Numbered from the stretch's first letter, positions 1-9,996 are shown. The stretch: 64,000 nucleotides of DNA from Aurantiacibacter arachoides (GCF_009827335.1 NZ_WTYH01000001.1:1736001-1800000); one strand, 5' to 3'. Program-made: numbers and translations. Notes: generated from the letters alone by a model not told the origin.

Positions 1-179
1 AACAGCTTGCTGAAAATGGTGCGAGCCGCCTCGCGCCCGCGCACCTCGCGGCCCGAGCTGTCGACGAGCAGCACGTCCTCGTCCATCAGGGCGACCATCG
101 CCATCACGTCACGCGCGTTCATGGCGTTGATGTAGGTTTGGACGGTTCGTGTCGCCGGGCGTGGAAACCAGAAACGCAT
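1..179 (-). CDS. NTF2/SnoaL-like protein, 3' end outside the window
   Basis: This is the first 59 codons of a minus-strand gene that runs off the left edge. The start at 179 is an ATG. The visible part has an N-terminal helix around YINAMNARDVMAMVALMD, then VLLVDSSGREVRGREAART, which is the usual opening of NTF2-like/SnoaL folds (helix, first strands, and a G-R-E turn). No signal peptide is seen, so it is probably cytoplasmic. Such proteins range from ketosteroid isomerase-like enzymes to non-catalytic sigma-factor domains, and the catalytic part is not in view, so no function can be given. Confidence 0.6.
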   Translation of the reverse strand, partial: MRFWFPRPATRTVQTYINAMNARDVMAMVALMDEDVLLVDSSGREVRGREAARTIFSKL

Positions 180-386
180 CGGCACCCTCCCGTCCAGCCG
201 TCCGGTTATCGAGACGGCACACGACAGGTCGCGGCAGGGCGCGATCGATCATGTCAGCCAATGGACTAACACGAAACGAGGATAAAACGATACGTGATTA
301 AAGTGGTATAAGATTCCGGCGCCAGCGCAGGGCGGGCGCGGTTCCTCCGCCGGCACCCTGGCCGGGCGGAGGAACCGCGAACCAGA
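180..386. other. intergenic region with no gene
   Basis: No open frame here has a start, a ribosome site and a credible length. The left part is the upstream region of the NTF2-like gene. The stretch around 275-312 is AT-rich compared with the rest of the window. The right end holds the inverted repeat annotated at 340-376. Confidence 0.5.
340..376 (-). terminator. strong inverted repeat after ndk
   Basis: A perfect 12-bp stem (GGTTCCTCCGCC at 340-351 with GGCGGAGGAACC at 365-376) encloses a 13-nt loop, starting 11 nt past the ndk stop. There is no T-tract on the minus strand after the stem, so it may act as a 3'-end stabilising hairpin or a Rho-linked end rather than a classical intrinsic terminator. 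Confidence 0.45.
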
Positions 387-809
387 TCAGCCGACCAGTT
401 CGTTCTTGTCGAAGAAGTAGTCGATCTCGATCGCAGCATTCTCTTCGCTGTCCGAACCGTGGACCGAGTTCGCCTCGATGCCCTCGGCAAAGGTCTTGCG
501 GATCGTGCCTTCATCGGCGTCGGCGGGGTTGGTCGCGCCCATCACGTCGCGGTTGCGCTTCACGGCGTCCTCGCCCTCGAGCACCTGGACGACCACCGGG
601 CCGCTGGTCATGAAGTCGCACAGTTCGCCGAAGAAGGGGCGTTCCTTGTGAACCGCATAGAAGCCTTCGGCCTGCTCGCGGGTCATCTGGATGCGCTTGG
701 AGGCGACGACGCGCAGGCCCGCATCCTCCAGCATCTTGGTGACCGCGCCGGTCAGGTTGCGGCGGGTGGCATCGGGCTTGATGATGGAAAAGGTGCGGGT
801 GACCGCCAT
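387..809 (-). CDS. ndk: nucleoside diphosphate kinase
   Basis: The 140-aa product matches the family's normal length. It transfers the gamma phosphate from ATP to nucleoside diphosphates through a phosphohistidine, in the cytoplasm. The N-terminus [10 protein letters not shown] is the family signature, and His117 in NSVHGSDS is the catalytic histidine. The ATG at 809 was chosen because an AAGGA ribosome site lies about 9 nt upstream and because longer in-frame starts would add an unrelated tail. It is a single transcription unit, ended by the hairpin just downstream. Confidence 0.96.
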   Translation of the reverse strand: MAVTRTFSIIKPDATRRNLTGAVTKMLEDAGLRVVASKRIQMTREQAEGFYAVHKERPFFGELCDFMTSGPVVVQVLEGEDAVKRNRDVMGATNPADADEGTIRKTFAEGIEANSVHGSDSEENAAIEIDYFFDKNELVG

Positions 810-889
810 GGGACAAATCCTTGCAGAGAGTGATGGGGTGGAATTGGCGCGCGCCCTAGCGCCCGCCGCCCCCACCCGCAAGAGGCAGG

Positions 890-1030
890 TCAGGCCGAAC
901 CCTTCGCGCCGCGGCACCGGTCGGAGCAGTAGCGCACGTTATCCCAATCGCGTTCCCACTTCTTGCGCCAGGTGAACGGCAGGCCGCAGGTTGCGCAGAT
1001 CTTGGACGGCAGGTCCGCCTTCTTGCGCAT
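890..1030 (-). CDS. DUF2256 small zinc-ribbon-like protein
   Basis: This 46-aa gene is short. The product is [19 protein letters not shown] followed by a Trp-rich WRKKWERDW and YCSDRCR. Two pairs of cysteines (Cys12/Cys15 and Cys35/Cys39) are spaced to bind one zinc. This Cys-Trp pattern is that of DUF2256, small basic proteins found widely in proteobacteria and sometimes encoded near cryptochrome/photolyase-like genes. Their function is unknown. It sits between ndk and pepA on the same strand. Confidence 0.8.
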   Translation of the reverse strand: MRKKADLPSKICATCGLPFTWRKKWERDWDNVRYCSDRCRGAKGSA

Positions 1031-1075
1031 CTTTCCCACGGCCCGCCGTTCCCTTTATCGCTTGCCCTTCCCGCG

Positions 1076-2530
1076 TCAGCGTTCCGCGGTATCGCGCACC
1101 AGCCGGTCGAGCAGGCGCACGCCGTATCCGGTCGCGCCCTTGTCGTAAGTGGCACCGGCCTTGTCCGCCCAGGCCATGCCGGCAATGTCGAGGTGCGCCC
1201 AGGGCGTGTCGTTCTCGATGAACCGCTGCAGGAACTGCGCCGCCGTGATGGATCCGGCAGGGCGCGGGCCGACGTTCTTCATGTCGGCGATCGGGCTGTC
1301 GATCAGCTTGTCGTATTCGGGTGACAACGGGAAGCGCCAAAGCTTGTCGCCGCTCGCCTTGCCCGCCGCCAGCAGATCGTCCGCCAGGCCATCGTTGTTG
1401 GAAAACAGGCCAGCGTGCTCGCTGCCCAGCGCGATAACCATGGCACCGGTCAGCGTGGCGAGGTCGACGATACGCGCCGGCTTGTATTCGCGCTGCGTCC
1501 AGCACAGCGCGTCGCACAGCACCAGCCGCCCTTCGGCATCGGTGTTGAGCACCTCGATCGTCTGCCCGTTCATGCTGGTCAGCACGTCGCCCGGACGGAT
1601 CGCGTTGCCATCGGGCATATTCTCCACCAGGCCACAGACGCCGACGATGTTGGCCTGTGCCCTTCGCATGACGAGCGCCAGCATGGCCCCGGCCACGGCG
1701 CCCGCACCGCCCATGTCCCATTTCATCTCGTCCATGCCAGCGCCGGGCTTCAAGGAAATGCCGCCGGTATCGAAGGTCACGCCCTTGCCGACAAAGGCGA
1801 TAGGGGCATCGCCGTCAGCGCCGCCCATCCATTCGATGACGAGCAGCCGGCTGTCGCGCGCGGAGCCCTGTCCCACGCCGAGCAGCGCGCCCATGCCGAG
1901 CGCCTCCATCTCCGCCTCGTCCAGCACGCGGACCTTTGCGCCGGTGTCGGCGAAGCGGTCCTTGCAACGTTCGGCGAAGCTGTCGGGATAGATCACGTTC
2001 GGCGGCTCGGCCACCAGCTCACGCGTGAACTCCACGCCGGCCGCAAGCGCGCTCGCATCCTGCCAGGCGGCTTCCGCACCCTCGGACGCGTTCAGCACGA
2101 CCACGCCCTTCAGCGTCGGCTTCTGCTCGTCGCGCAGCTTGGTGCGATATTCATCCCAGCGCCACGCGCGCAGCCGCATTCCCAGCAGGACGGCAGCAAC
2201 CTCCTCCGCCGAGAGACCCGTCGCATCGAAGCCCAGCTCGGTCTCCCCGCTGACCAGATATTTCGCCGTCAGCGCGCCACCGGCCTTTTCCAAGGACGCC
2301 ATGCGCGCATCATCGTTCTTGCCGGCGCCCGCCAGCGCCAGGCGCTGCACCTTGCCGTCAGCATCATGGAAGCCATCGAAAACCTGGCCGGCCTTGCCGG
2401 TGAAGCGCGAGGCGGCGGCGCCCTCGCTCACCGCGCGCGGCAGGTCGGCAGGCAACTTGTCCTGTTCGACGACGCGCGCGACGAGGCGCGGGGTTTCAGA
2501 ATCGGATGATGTACGGAAAGTGGGGGTCAT
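1076..2530 (-). CDS. pepA: leucyl aminopeptidase, M17 family
   Basis: The 484-aa cytoplasmic metallo-exopeptidase releases N-terminal residues from peptides. The C-terminal catalytic half has the two metal-site signatures VTFDTGGISLKPG and NTDAEGRL; the lysine, aspartates and glutamate in these motifs bind two metal ions. The N-terminal third is the poorly conserved hexamer-forming domain. The ATG at 2530 is used rather than an in-frame start 11 codons upstream, because the extension (MADPHPPAGAS) is not family-like. The gene is divergent from lptD; the 98-bp gap must hold both promoters. Confidence 0.95.
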   Translation of the reverse strand: MTPTFRTSSDSETPRLVARVVEQDKLPADLPRAVSEGAAASRFTGKAGQVFDGFHDADGKVQRLALAGAGKNDDARMASLEKAGGALTAKYLVSGETELGFDATGLSAEEVAAVLLGMRLRAWRWDEYRTKLRDEQKPTLKGVVVLNASEGAEAAWQDASALAAGVEFTRELVAEPPNVIYPDSFAERCKDRFADTGAKVRVLDEAEMEALGMGALLGVGQGSARDSRLLVIEWMGGADGDAPIAFVGKGVTFDTGGISLKPGAGMDEMKWDMGGAGAVAGAMLALVMRRAQANIVGVCGLVENMPDGNAIRPGDVLTSMNGQTIEVLNTDAEGRLVLCDALCWTQREYKPARIVDLATLTGAMVIALGSEHAGLFSNNDGLADDLLAAGKASGDKLWRFPLSPEYDKLIDSPIADMKNVGPRPAGSITAAQFLQRFIENDTPWAHLDIAGMAWADKAGATYDKGATGYGVRLLDRLVRDTAER

Positions 2531-2628
2531 GCTTGCTCCAGCAGGGGGGTGTGGATCGGCCACACGGTTGTTCGCGGCAGCCGAAAGCTTGCGTTGCGAT
2601 TAGGGCTGAGTGCTGCAATAGGCAAGCC

Positions 2629-5007
2629 ATGCTCCCCGGCCAGCACTTCGCGCCGCGCTACGCCCTGCCCCGCTCGCCGGGCGCGATCCCCCTGTGGGGC
2701 GCGGCGGCGGCCGCGATGCTCCTCGCCCTGTCGCCTGCCGACGCCTTTGCACAGGACGGCGAGGCGCCGGGTGTGGATACCGCGCAGGAACTGGTGGCCG
2801 ACCAGCCCGACCCGTTCGAAATGGACGAGGAGCAGGAAGCCGAGGTCGTTCTCGACCTCGACACCCGCGCCTCTCCCGCGATTCCCGAGCGCAATGCGGC
2901 GGGCGAACGGCAGATCGGGTTCGAGGCGACTGAGCTCGTCTACGATCAGGACAGCGACACGGTCACGGCCGGCGGAAACGTGATCCTGCGCTCGGGTGAC
3001 CAGTCGCTGCGCGCAGACGCGGTGACATGGAACCGCCAGAGCGGCGAGATCGTGGCCACCGGCGCGGTGCGGCTGGTGGACGAGGACGGCAACCAGCTGT
3101 TCAGCGACCGTCTGGTGCTGACCGACGAGCTGGAGGCAGGGGCGATGGACAACCTGCTCCTCGCCTTTCGCCAAGGTGGTCGCCTTGCCGCCGCCAACGG
3201 GCAGCGCACCGCCGATGGCGACATCCTGCTCGAACGTGCCGCCTATTCGGGCTGCGCGGTGGTGGATGCCGATGGCTGCGACAAGACGCCGAGCTGGCGC
3301 ATTACCGCAGAGCGCGTGTGGTACGATGCAGAGACCGATCGCATCCGTTTTTCGGGCGCATACCTCGAACTGTTCGGCGCGCGGCTGCTGCCGCTTCCCG
3401 GCCTGACCATCCGTGCCGATGGCAGCGCCAGCTCGGGCTTCTTCGTGCCCGACATCGGCCTTACCGCGTCCAATGGCATCGAGCTGACCGACAGCTATTA
3501 CATGCGTCTGGCCGAGAACCGCGACCTGTTGCTGTCTGGCTATCTCTACACCGAAGCGGCGCCCATGGTGTCGGCGCAGTATCGTCACCTGACCGGCACC
3601 GGCGCCTACCAGGTGACGGGTTATGCCACCTATGGCTCCCGCATTCCGCTGAGCGATGGTTTCGCCAATAGCGAGAAGGATTTTCGCGGCTACCTGTTTG
3701 CCAATGGCCGCTTCCAGCTCGATCCGAACTGGACCTTCACCGGCTCGGCTCGCCTGGCGAGCGATCGCACCTTCCTGCGTCGCTACGACATCAGCCGCGA
3801 GGACCGCATCCGCTCGGTCGTGCAGGCCGAACGCATCGACGACAACTCCTATGTCTCAATCGCCGGCTGGGCGACGCAGGCGCTGCTCGTCTCCACCCCG
3901 CAAGGGCAGGTGCCGCTGGCCGCGCCGCTGATCGATGCGCGCTATCGGCTCCAGGACCCGCTGCTTGGCGGCACCGTGGAATTGCAGGCCAACACACTGG
4001 CCATCACGCGTGGCAGCGGGCAGGATACGCAGCGCGCCTTTGCCCGCGCCCAGTGGGATCTGCGCCGGCTGACCAACTGGGGCCAGCTGGTCACGCTGAC
4101 GGCATTGGTGCGCGGCGATGTGTATCATTCGGACGAGAACGACCGTTCGCCCACGCCCAGCTATCGCGGGTTGCCCGGCTGGCAGGCGCGCGGCATCGCC
4201 ACTGCCGCGGTGGACGTGCAGTGGCCGCTGGTGGGGGCCTTCGCCGGGGGGACGCAGACGCTCACCCCGCGCCTGCAACTCGTGGCGTCGCCAGCGATCC
4301 GCAACCTGGAAATTCCCAATGAGGATTCGCGCGCCATCGACCTGGAGGATTCCAACCTCTTCGCGCTCAACCGCTTCCCCGGCTATGACCGGGTGGAAGA
4401 CGGCGTGCGGCTGACCTACGGCGCGGACTGGCAATTCACCCTGCCCGGCTGGCGGGTGGATGCAACCTTGGGCCAGTCCTATCGCCTGAGCGACGAACCC
4501 ACGCTGTTCCCCGACGGCACCGGCCTGAACGAGCAGTTCTCCGACTTCGTCGGCCGGACGCAGGTGCGTTACGAGGACTTCGTCAAGTTCACCCACCGTT
4601 ACCGCCTCGACAAGGACAACTTCGCCGTTCGCCGCAACGAGGTGGACGCGACGGTGGGTTCGGACCGCACCTATCTCGAACTTGGCTACCTGCGCCTCAA
4701 CCGCGACATCGACCTCAATTTCGAGGACTTGCAGGACCGCGAGGAACTGCGCCTTGCCGGACGCGTCGCCTTTGCGCGATACTGGTCGGTATTCGGCAGC
4801 GCCGTGGTCAACCTGACCGATCGGGCGGAGGATCTGTCGCTGACGTCCGACGGCTTCGATCCGCTGCGCACGCGTCTTGGGGTGGCCTATGCCGACGATT
4901 GCCTCGAATTCGGTTTCACCTGGCGGCGCGACTACATCCGCCTGGCCGATGCGCAGAGCGGCAGCAGCTTCCGGCTCTATTTTGCGCTGCGCAATATCGG
5001 CCTGTGA
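2629..5007 (+). CDS. lptD: LPS-assembly outer-membrane protein LptD
   Basis: This 792-aa outer-membrane beta-barrel inserts lipopolysaccharide into the outer leaflet together with LptE. A signal peptide is visible (hydrophobic GAAAAAMLLALSPADAFA, cleavage after AFA around residue 39). It is followed by an acidic linker, an OstA/LptA-like beta-jellyroll (about residues 90-230, YDQDSDTVTAGGNVIL) and the LptD barrel, which ends in an aromatic/hydrophobic strand (FRLYFALRNIGL). Two cysteines at SGCAVVDADGC could form a disulfide. The ATG at 2629 precedes the signal peptide directly; a 41-codon upstream extension looks non-coding. It is followed by surA and pdxA-rsmA, a classic order in alphaproteobacteria. 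Confidence 0.93.
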   Translation: MLPGQHFAPRYALPRSPGAIPLWGAAAAAMLLALSPADAFAQDGEAPGVDTAQELVADQPDPFEMDEEQEAEVVLDLDTRASPAIPERNAAGERQIGFEATELVYDQDSDTVTAGGNVILRSGDQSLRADAVTWNRQSGEIVATGAVRLVDEDGNQLFSDRLVLTDELEAGAMDNLLLAFRQGGRLAAANGQRTADGDILLERAAYSGCAVVDADGCDKTPSWRITAERVWYDAETDRIRFSGAYLELFGARLLPLPGLTIRADGSASSGFFVPDIGLTASNGIELTDSYYMRLAENRDLLLSGYLYTEAAPMVSAQYRHLTGTGAYQVTGYATYGSRIPLSDGFANSEKDFRGYLFANGRFQLDPNWTFTGSARLASDRTFLRRYDISREDRIRSVVQAERIDDNSYVSIAGWATQALLVSTPQGQVPLAAPLIDARYRLQDPLLGGTVELQANTLAITRGSGQDTQRAFARAQWDLRRLTNWGQLVTLTALVRGDVYHSDENDRSPTPSYRGLPGWQARGIATAAVDVQWPLVGAFAGGTQTLTPRLQLVASPAIRNLEIPNEDSRAIDLEDSNLFALNRFPGYDRVEDGVRLTYGADWQFTLPGWRVDATLGQSYRLSDEPTLFPDGTGLNEQFSDFVGRTQVRYEDFVKFTHRYRLDKDNFAVRRNEVDATVGSDRTYLELGYLRLNRDIDLNFEDLQDREELRLAGRVAFARYWSVFGSAVVNLTDRAEDLSLTSDGFDPLRTRLGVAYADDCLEFGFTWRRDYIRLADAQSGSSFRLYFALRNIGL

Positions 5008-5164
5008 TACTATCAGGCCTGTAACCCCTTCGCCGCGTGGCGCATTGGCAGCGGGGGTGAATTTCGCTAGGGCGCACGGCTCAGCTACGGTTCAGCCAGA
5101 AATGGACAAAGGCCGGGCAACCCGGGCGCGGTTCGGATGCGCTCCTAACAGGATTGTGACACAC

Positions 5165-6514
5165 GTGATTCCATTCGCGAAGAAAGCCCTGCACCTCGGC
5201 CTCGCCTCCATGGGCGCGCTCGCCATTGCCGGCGCAGCGCAGGGACAGACGACCGTCACCGGCAGTGATGCGTTCAACCTGCCGGAGGATGTTTCGTTCG
5301 TCGTCACGCCCACCGATCCCAACATTCGCCGCGCCACCGCGCGGGTGAACGGCAACATCATCACCGGCACCGATGTCGATCATCGCGTTGCGCTGATCCT
5401 CGCCGCGCAGGAAGTGGCCGTGCCGGCTGAGGAAGTGGCCCGTCTGCGCCTCCAGGTCCTGCGCAACCTGATCGACGAGACGTTGCAGGTGCAGGAAGCC
5501 GCGGCGCAGGAGATGCCCGTGTCCGACGAGGAGGTAGAGCAGTCCTACGCCCGTTATGCCGCCGAGGCGCGCGGCATGAGCGTGAGCGAGATGGACGCCT
5601 ATCTCGCCTCCATCGGCTCCAGCCCCGGGTCGATCAAGCGCCAGATTCGCGGCGAGCTTGCCTGGGACCGGCTGTTGCGCCGTAACGTCGCGCCCTTCGT
5701 GAACGTGTCCGAGGGCGAGGTTACCGAGTTGTGGCAGCGCCTCCAGGCGTCGCGCGGAACGACCGAGTACCGCCTGGGCGAAATCTTCCTTGCCGCAACC
5801 CCGGCTAATGCCGAACAGGTGCGCGCCAACGCCGACCAGATCATTCAGCAACTGCGTGCCGGCGGCAGTTTCGTCGCCTATGCCCGTCAGTATTCGCAGG
5901 CATCCAGCGCGGTGCAGGGCGGCGACCTTGGCTGGCTGCAGCTGGCCCAGTTGCAGCAGCCCACTCTTGAAGCAGCGGCGCAACAGATGGCGCCGGGACA
6001 GCTCGTCGGTCCGCTGGAAATTCCGGGCGGCTATTCCATCCTGCTGATGATCGACCAGCGCACCATGGGCATGGCCGATCCGCGCGACGCGGTGCTCAGC
6101 CTCAAGCAGATCTCGCTGGAATTTCCTGCCGGAATGCCTGCGGCCGAGGTAGAACGCCGGGCCGCCGAGTTTCTCACCGCCGTCCAGGGGATGCGCGGAT
6201 GTGGCGATGCCGATGCCGCCGCCGCCGCGATCGGTGCCTCCACGGTGAACAACGATGCGATCCAGGTGCGCCAGTTGCCCGAGGCGTTCCAGTCCATCCT
6301 GCTCCAGCTCAACGTGGGGCAGGCCACGCCGCCGTTCGGCGAATTGCCGCAGGATATCCGGGTGCTCATGCTGTGCGGCCGTGACGATCCGGGCGAAGTT
6401 GCCGGACCTACCGTGGCTGACATCATGGCCTCGCTGGAAGAAGACCGCATCAACCGCCGCGCCCAGCGTTATCGCCGCGACCTGCGCCGTGACGCGGTGA
6501 TCGAATACAACTGA
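5165..6514 (+). CDS. surA: periplasmic peptidyl-prolyl isomerase/chaperone SurA
   Basis: SurA helps fold outer-membrane barrels such as the LptD encoded upstream. The 449-aa product has a signal peptide (LASMGALAIAGAAQGQ), a SurA-type N-terminal chaperone domain (about residues 55-200, ARVNGNIITGTDVDHR and RNLIDETLQ) and a parvulin/rotamase domain (about 215-310, YRLGEIFLA ... GGDLGWLQ). The GTG at 5165 is chosen because AGGAT lies about 10 nt upstream and a signal peptide follows directly; an ATG at 5102 is in frame and would add 21 residues. The gap to lptD is 157 bp; pdxA starts 5 bp after the stop. Confidence 0.9.
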   Translation: MIPFAKKALHLGLASMGALAIAGAAQGQTTVTGSDAFNLPEDVSFVVTPTDPNIRRATARVNGNIITGTDVDHRVALILAAQEVAVPAEEVARLRLQVLRNLIDETLQVQEAAAQEMPVSDEEVEQSYARYAAEARGMSVSEMDAYLASIGSSPGSIKRQIRGELAWDRLLRRNVAPFVNVSEGEVTELWQRLQASRGTTEYRLGEIFLAATPANAEQVRANADQIIQQLRAGGSFVAYARQYSQASSAVQGGDLGWLQLAQLQQPTLEAAAQQMAPGQLVGPLEIPGGYSILLMIDQRTMGMADPRDAVLSLKQISLEFPAGMPAAEVERRAAEFLTAVQGMRGCGDADAAAAAIGASTVNNDAIQVRQLPEAFQSILLQLNVGQATPPFGELPQDIRVLMLCGRDDPGEVAGPTVADIMASLEEDRINRRAQRYRRDLRRDAVIEYN

Positions 6515-6519
6515 TCGGC

Positions 6520-7407
6520 GTGACTCACCCGGCCCCGCTCGCGGTCACCATCGGCGACCCGGCGGGGATCGGTCCGGAAATCATCGCAGAGGTCGAGGCC
6601 CGCCGCGAGGCGTTGGCCCTGCCTGCCTTCGTGGTGGTGGGCAATGTCGGCGCCGCCCGCGCGGGCGAACCGGACCGCACCAGCGCCGCGATTGCGCTCG
6701 ACGCCTTGCAACGCGGAGTGGCGCTGGTGTTGAACGGCGAATGCAGCGGCATCGTGACCGGTCCGGTCGCCAAGTCGGGGATTGCCGCGATCGACCCGGC
6801 CTTCGTCGGCCAGACCGAGTTCCTTGCCGATGCCTGCGGCCTTTCTCGCGAGGATGCTGTGATGATGCTGGCCGGGCCTTCGCTCCGCACCGTGCCGATG
6901 ACGGTCCACTGCGCGCTGGCCGATGTCCCCTCGCGGCTGTCGCAGGATTTGATCGTGCGCCGCGTGCGCATCGTCGCCCGCGCGTTGCAGACCGATTTCG
7001 GCATCGCGGCTCCTCGCGTGGCGGTGGCTGGCCTCAACCCCCATGCTGGCGAGAACGGCCGCATGGGGCGCGAGGAGATCGAGATCATCGCACCCGCCAT
7101 CGCGCAGCTGCGCGCCGAGGGGATCGACGCGACCGGCCCGCATCCTGCCGATACGCTCTACGCCCCGCACAAGCGCGGCACCTACGATGTCGCCGTGGCC
7201 ATGTATCACGATCAGGCGCTGGTGCCGTTGAAGGCGCTCGACTTCGATGAGGGCGTGAACGTCACCCTCGGCCTGCCGATCGTGCGCACCAGCCCCGACC
7301 ACGGCACCGCCTTCGACATTGCCGGCCAGGGCGTGGCCCGCGCCGATGCGATGATCGCGGCGATCCGCATGGCGGCAGACATGGTGACGCGGCGGAGCAT
7401 GGCATGA
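6520..7407 (+). CDS. pdxA: 4-hydroxythreonine-4-phosphate dehydrogenase
   Basis: This enzyme performs an oxidation and decarboxylation step in the DXP-dependent pyridoxal phosphate pathway. The N-terminus [15 protein letters not shown] is diagnostic. The [16 protein letters not shown] block and the Zn-binding histidine in [12 protein letters not shown] are present. At 295 aa it is a little shorter than many homologues (about 330), mainly in the first third, but all core motifs are kept. The start is GTG at 6520, 5 nt after the surA stop, and its stop overlaps the rsmA start (ATGA). Confidence 0.95.
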   Translation: MTHPAPLAVTIGDPAGIGPEIIAEVEARREALALPAFVVVGNVGAARAGEPDRTSAAIALDALQRGVALVLNGECSGIVTGPVAKSGIAAIDPAFVGQTEFLADACGLSREDAVMMLAGPSLRTVPMTVHCALADVPSRLSQDLIVRRVRIVARALQTDFGIAAPRVAVAGLNPHAGENGRMGREEIEIIAPAIAQLRAEGIDATGPHPADTLYAPHKRGTYDVAVAMYHDQALVPLKALDFDEGVNVTLGLPIVRTSPDHGTAFDIAGQGVARADAMIAAIRMAADMVTRRSMA

Positions 7408-8234
7408 CCGTGCTGCCCCCCCTTCGCGAAGTCATCGCCGCGCATGGCCTGTCCGCCTCGAAGGCGCTGGGCCAGAATTTCCTGTTCGACGAGCAGTTGC
7501 TGGACCGCATCGCCGCCATCCCCGGCGATCTTGAGGGCAAGGCGGTGCTGGAAATCGGTCCGGGCCCCGGCGGCCTTACCCGCGCCCTGCTGCGGGCCGG
7601 CGCCCGCGTCACCGCGATCGAGCGCGATGCGCGGTGCATCCCGGCGCTGGCCGAACTGCAGGAGGCCTTTCCCGGCAAGCTGCGCGTGGTGGAGGACGAT
7701 GCCCTGGCCATCGACCATGCCGCCCTGATGGGAGAGCCCTTCGCGGTCGTCGCCAACCTGCCCTACAACATCGGCACCCTGCTCTTTACCCGCTGGCTTT
7801 CAACGGGCGCATGGCCACCTGCCTGGACCAGCCTGACGCTGATGTTCCAGCAGGAGGTTGCCCGGCGCATCGTCGCCAGCCCCGGTTCGGCGGAATACGG
7901 GCGGCTGTCGGTGCTGGCGCAGTGGCGATCGCGGGCAAAGCTGGCGATGAAGGTTCACCGCAGCGCCTTTACCCCGCCGCCCAAGGTGATGAGCGCCATC
8001 GTTCACGTCACCCCTGACGCTGCGCCCGAAGGTGTCAGGGCCGCTACGCTGGAACGATTGACAGAGGCCGCGTTCGGCCAGCGCCGCAAGATGCTGCGGC
8101 AAAGCCTGAAGGGTCTTGAAGGCGCGCTCGATGCGCTGGCTGTGCTGGGGATCGATCCCACGCTGCGGGCGGAAACGCTGTCGGTCGAGCAGTTCGTGGG
8201 AATCGCGCGCACGCTCGATCAGAATACGAGGTAG
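7404..8234 (+). CDS. rsmA: 16S rRNA adenine N6,N6-dimethyltransferase
   Basis: RsmA (KsgA) dimethylates the two adjacent adenines in the terminal helix of 16S rRNA, a late step of small-subunit maturation. The 276-aa product begins [14 protein letters not shown], the family opener. It has the SAM motif [12 protein letters not shown] (near residue 50) and the NLPYNIGT motif (target-adenine site). The gene overlaps pdxA by 4 nt, so the two are probably co-translated, and its end overlaps the convergent PilZ gene by 16 nt. Confidence 0.96.
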   Translation: MTVLPPLREVIAAHGLSASKALGQNFLFDEQLLDRIAAIPGDLEGKAVLEIGPGPGGLTRALLRAGARVTAIERDARCIPALAELQEAFPGKLRVVEDDALAIDHAALMGEPFAVVANLPYNIGTLLFTRWLSTGAWPPAWTSLTLMFQQEVARRIVASPGSAEYGRLSVLAQWRSRAKLAMKVHRSAFTPPPKVMSAIVHVTPDAAPEGVRAATLERLTEAAFGQRRKMLRQSLKGLEGALDALAVLGIDPTLRAETLSVEQFVGIARTLDQNTR

Positions 8235-8647
8235 GTTACCAGCAGATAGGCGGTGGCCAGCGCGGTGATGCCCAGCAGGCCGTAGGCGAGCACCTGCTTG
8301 CCGGTGGACCATTCCCCGGGATCGTTGGCGGCTTCGATCTTCCGGCCCGCCACGTGCTTGCTGGCGCGCCGTCCAGCCACCAGCGCGGCGACGTCGATCC
8401 GGTCATTGGTGCGCACGCCGAAGCGCCGGCCGCTGACCCAGCGCACCTGCCCCGCCACGTGGTGCCCGTTGACGAGGATATCCACGATTGTGCCGCGCGC
8501 CGGCGGCCGTTCGCTCACCACCAGCATGCCCTTGGCCGATATGTCGCCCACGCGCACCGGATAGGTGCCGCCGGCATCGCGCATGCGGCCCTGCAACATC
8601 GCGGTGGTGCGCGCATCGCTGCGCGCCTGGCCTTTACCGGCTAGCAT
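8219..8647 (-). CDS. PilZ-like domain protein with a C-terminal membrane anchor
   Basis: The 142-aa product has a beta-rich PilZ-type domain over about residues 10-85 (RSDART ... [13 protein letters not shown] ... [13 protein letters not shown]), then a polar linker and one C-terminal transmembrane helix ([24 protein letters not shown]). PilZ domains often bind cyclic di-GMP. The classical RxxxR plus D/NxSxxG signature is only partly present (R-S-D-A-R, then D-I-S-A-K-G), so binding is plausible but unproved. The tail anchor would place the domain at the inner membrane. It runs convergently into rsmA and overlaps its last 16 nt. Confidence 0.7.
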   Translation of the reverse strand: MLAGKGQARSDARTTAMLQGRMRDAGGTYPVRVGDISAKGMLVVSERPPARGTIVDILVNGHHVAGQVRWVSGRRFGVRTNDRIDVAALVAGRRASKHVAGRKIEAANDPGEWSTGKQVLAYGLLGITALATAYLLVTYLVF

Positions 8648-8778
8648 GAAGGGGCAATTTTTCGCGACATTGTGCCGGCAGCCCTAGCGGCAAAGTCTTA
8701 GGTGTTGGTTAAGCACGCTTACGGCCCTGCCCGGCCCAGCTTGCGATTTGACAGGCGGACCTTGGCGTATATTGCCGG

Positions 8779-9996
8779 TTGCAGATGAAACAACTCGACC
8801 CCGCCGAAGCCGCCATCGCCCACCGCGTCGATCAGGCGCGCATGCTCGACAACACGCAGGCCTGGGCAGCGATCAACACCGGCACCGGCAATCTGGACGG
8901 TCTGGCGGCCCTTGCCGGGCTGCTGGCAGACACCTTTGCATCGCTGCCGGGGGAGGTCACCCTGCGCGATCCCGCCCCCGTCACGGCAATCGCACCGGAC
9001 GGGCGCGAGGTGGACCGCCCGCACGGGCGCCATCTGGTGCTGTCGGTCCGGCCACAGGCAGACCGGCGCTTCCTGCTGACCGGGCACATGGACACCGTCT
9101 ATCCCGCGGACCATCCCTTCCAGACGCTCACCTGGCTGGACGAGGACACGCTGAACGGACCCGGCACCGCCGACATGAAGGCAGGGCTGGCGGTCATCCA
9201 TGAGGCGTTGACGACGTTCGAGACGTCCGCTGCCGCTGCGCGGGTCGGCTACGACGTGATGATCAATTCGGACGAGGAGACCGGCTCGCTCGCCTCCGCC
9301 GCGCTGATCGATGAACTGGCGCGCGGCAAGGTCGCCGCACTCACCTACGAACCCAGTGCCCTGCCCGATGGCACGCTAGCCCACGCCCGCGGGGGCAGCG
9401 GGAACTACGCGGTCACCTTTGGCGGCCGTTCCGCCCACGCCGGGCGCAATCCGCAGGACGGGCGCAATGCCCTCGTCGCCGCGGCCGACTGCGCGCTGCG
9501 GCTGAAGGCGATGCAGCACGCCGACCTGCCCATAAATCCTGCAAGGATCGACGGCGGCGCGGCAAACAACGTCGTGCCCGACCATGCCGTGCTGCGCTTC
9601 AACATCCGCCCCAAATCGACCGAGGCCGCCGATCGTTTCGCGAACGATCTCAAGGCCATGCTTGCCGATCTGGAGGGCGCGCACGAGGTTTCCGTTCATT
9701 GCCAAGGCGGCATTTCTCGCCCGCCCAAGCCCGTCGATGCCTCGGCGCAGAGGTTGTTCGACCTCGTCCGCGCAAGCGGCGCCGCGCTTGGCCAGGCGAT
9801 CGGCTGGCAACCGAGTGGCGGCGTGTGCGATGGCAACAACATCGCCGCCAACCACGTGCCGGTGGTGGACACCATGGGCGTGCGCGGCGGCGCGATCCAT
9901 TCGCCCGACGAATACATGATCGTTCCCTCCCTGATCGAGCGGGCGCAGCTGTCCGCCGTGGTTCTCCACCGCCTCGCCATGGGAGACGCGCTGTGA
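8779..9996 (+). CDS. M20-family metallohydrolase of the ast operon
   Basis: This is a 405-aa cytoplasmic zinc hydrolase of the M20/M25/M40 type (carboxypeptidase G2, ArgE, DapE relatives). Metal ligands are visible in LLTGHMDTVY, NGPGTADMKAG and NSDEETGS (catalytic Glu-Glu pair); the dimerisation domain begins near FGGRSAHAG, and a late ligand lies in GGAIHSPDEY. The gene directly precedes astA with a 1-nt overlap, so it probably works on a succinylated or otherwise acylated amino acid from the same route. It may replace a desuccinylase, but the substrate is not shown by the sequence. An ATG at 8785 is also possible. Confidence 0.85.
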   Translation: MQMKQLDPAEAAIAHRVDQARMLDNTQAWAAINTGTGNLDGLAALAGLLADTFASLPGEVTLRDPAPVTAIAPDGREVDRPHGRHLVLSVRPQADRRFLLTGHMDTVYPADHPFQTLTWLDEDTLNGPGTADMKAGLAVIHEALTTFETSAAAARVGYDVMINSDEETGSLASAALIDELARGKVAALTYEPSALPDGTLAHARGGSGNYAVTFGGRSAHAGRNPQDGRNALVAAADCALRLKAMQHADLPINPARIDGGAANNVVPDHAVLRFNIRPKSTEAADRFANDLKAMLADLEGAHEVSVHCQGGISRPPKPVDASAQRLFDLVRASGAALGQAIGWQPSGGVCDGNNIAANHVPVVDTMGVRGGAIHSPDEYMIVPSLIERAQLSAVVLHRLAMGDAL

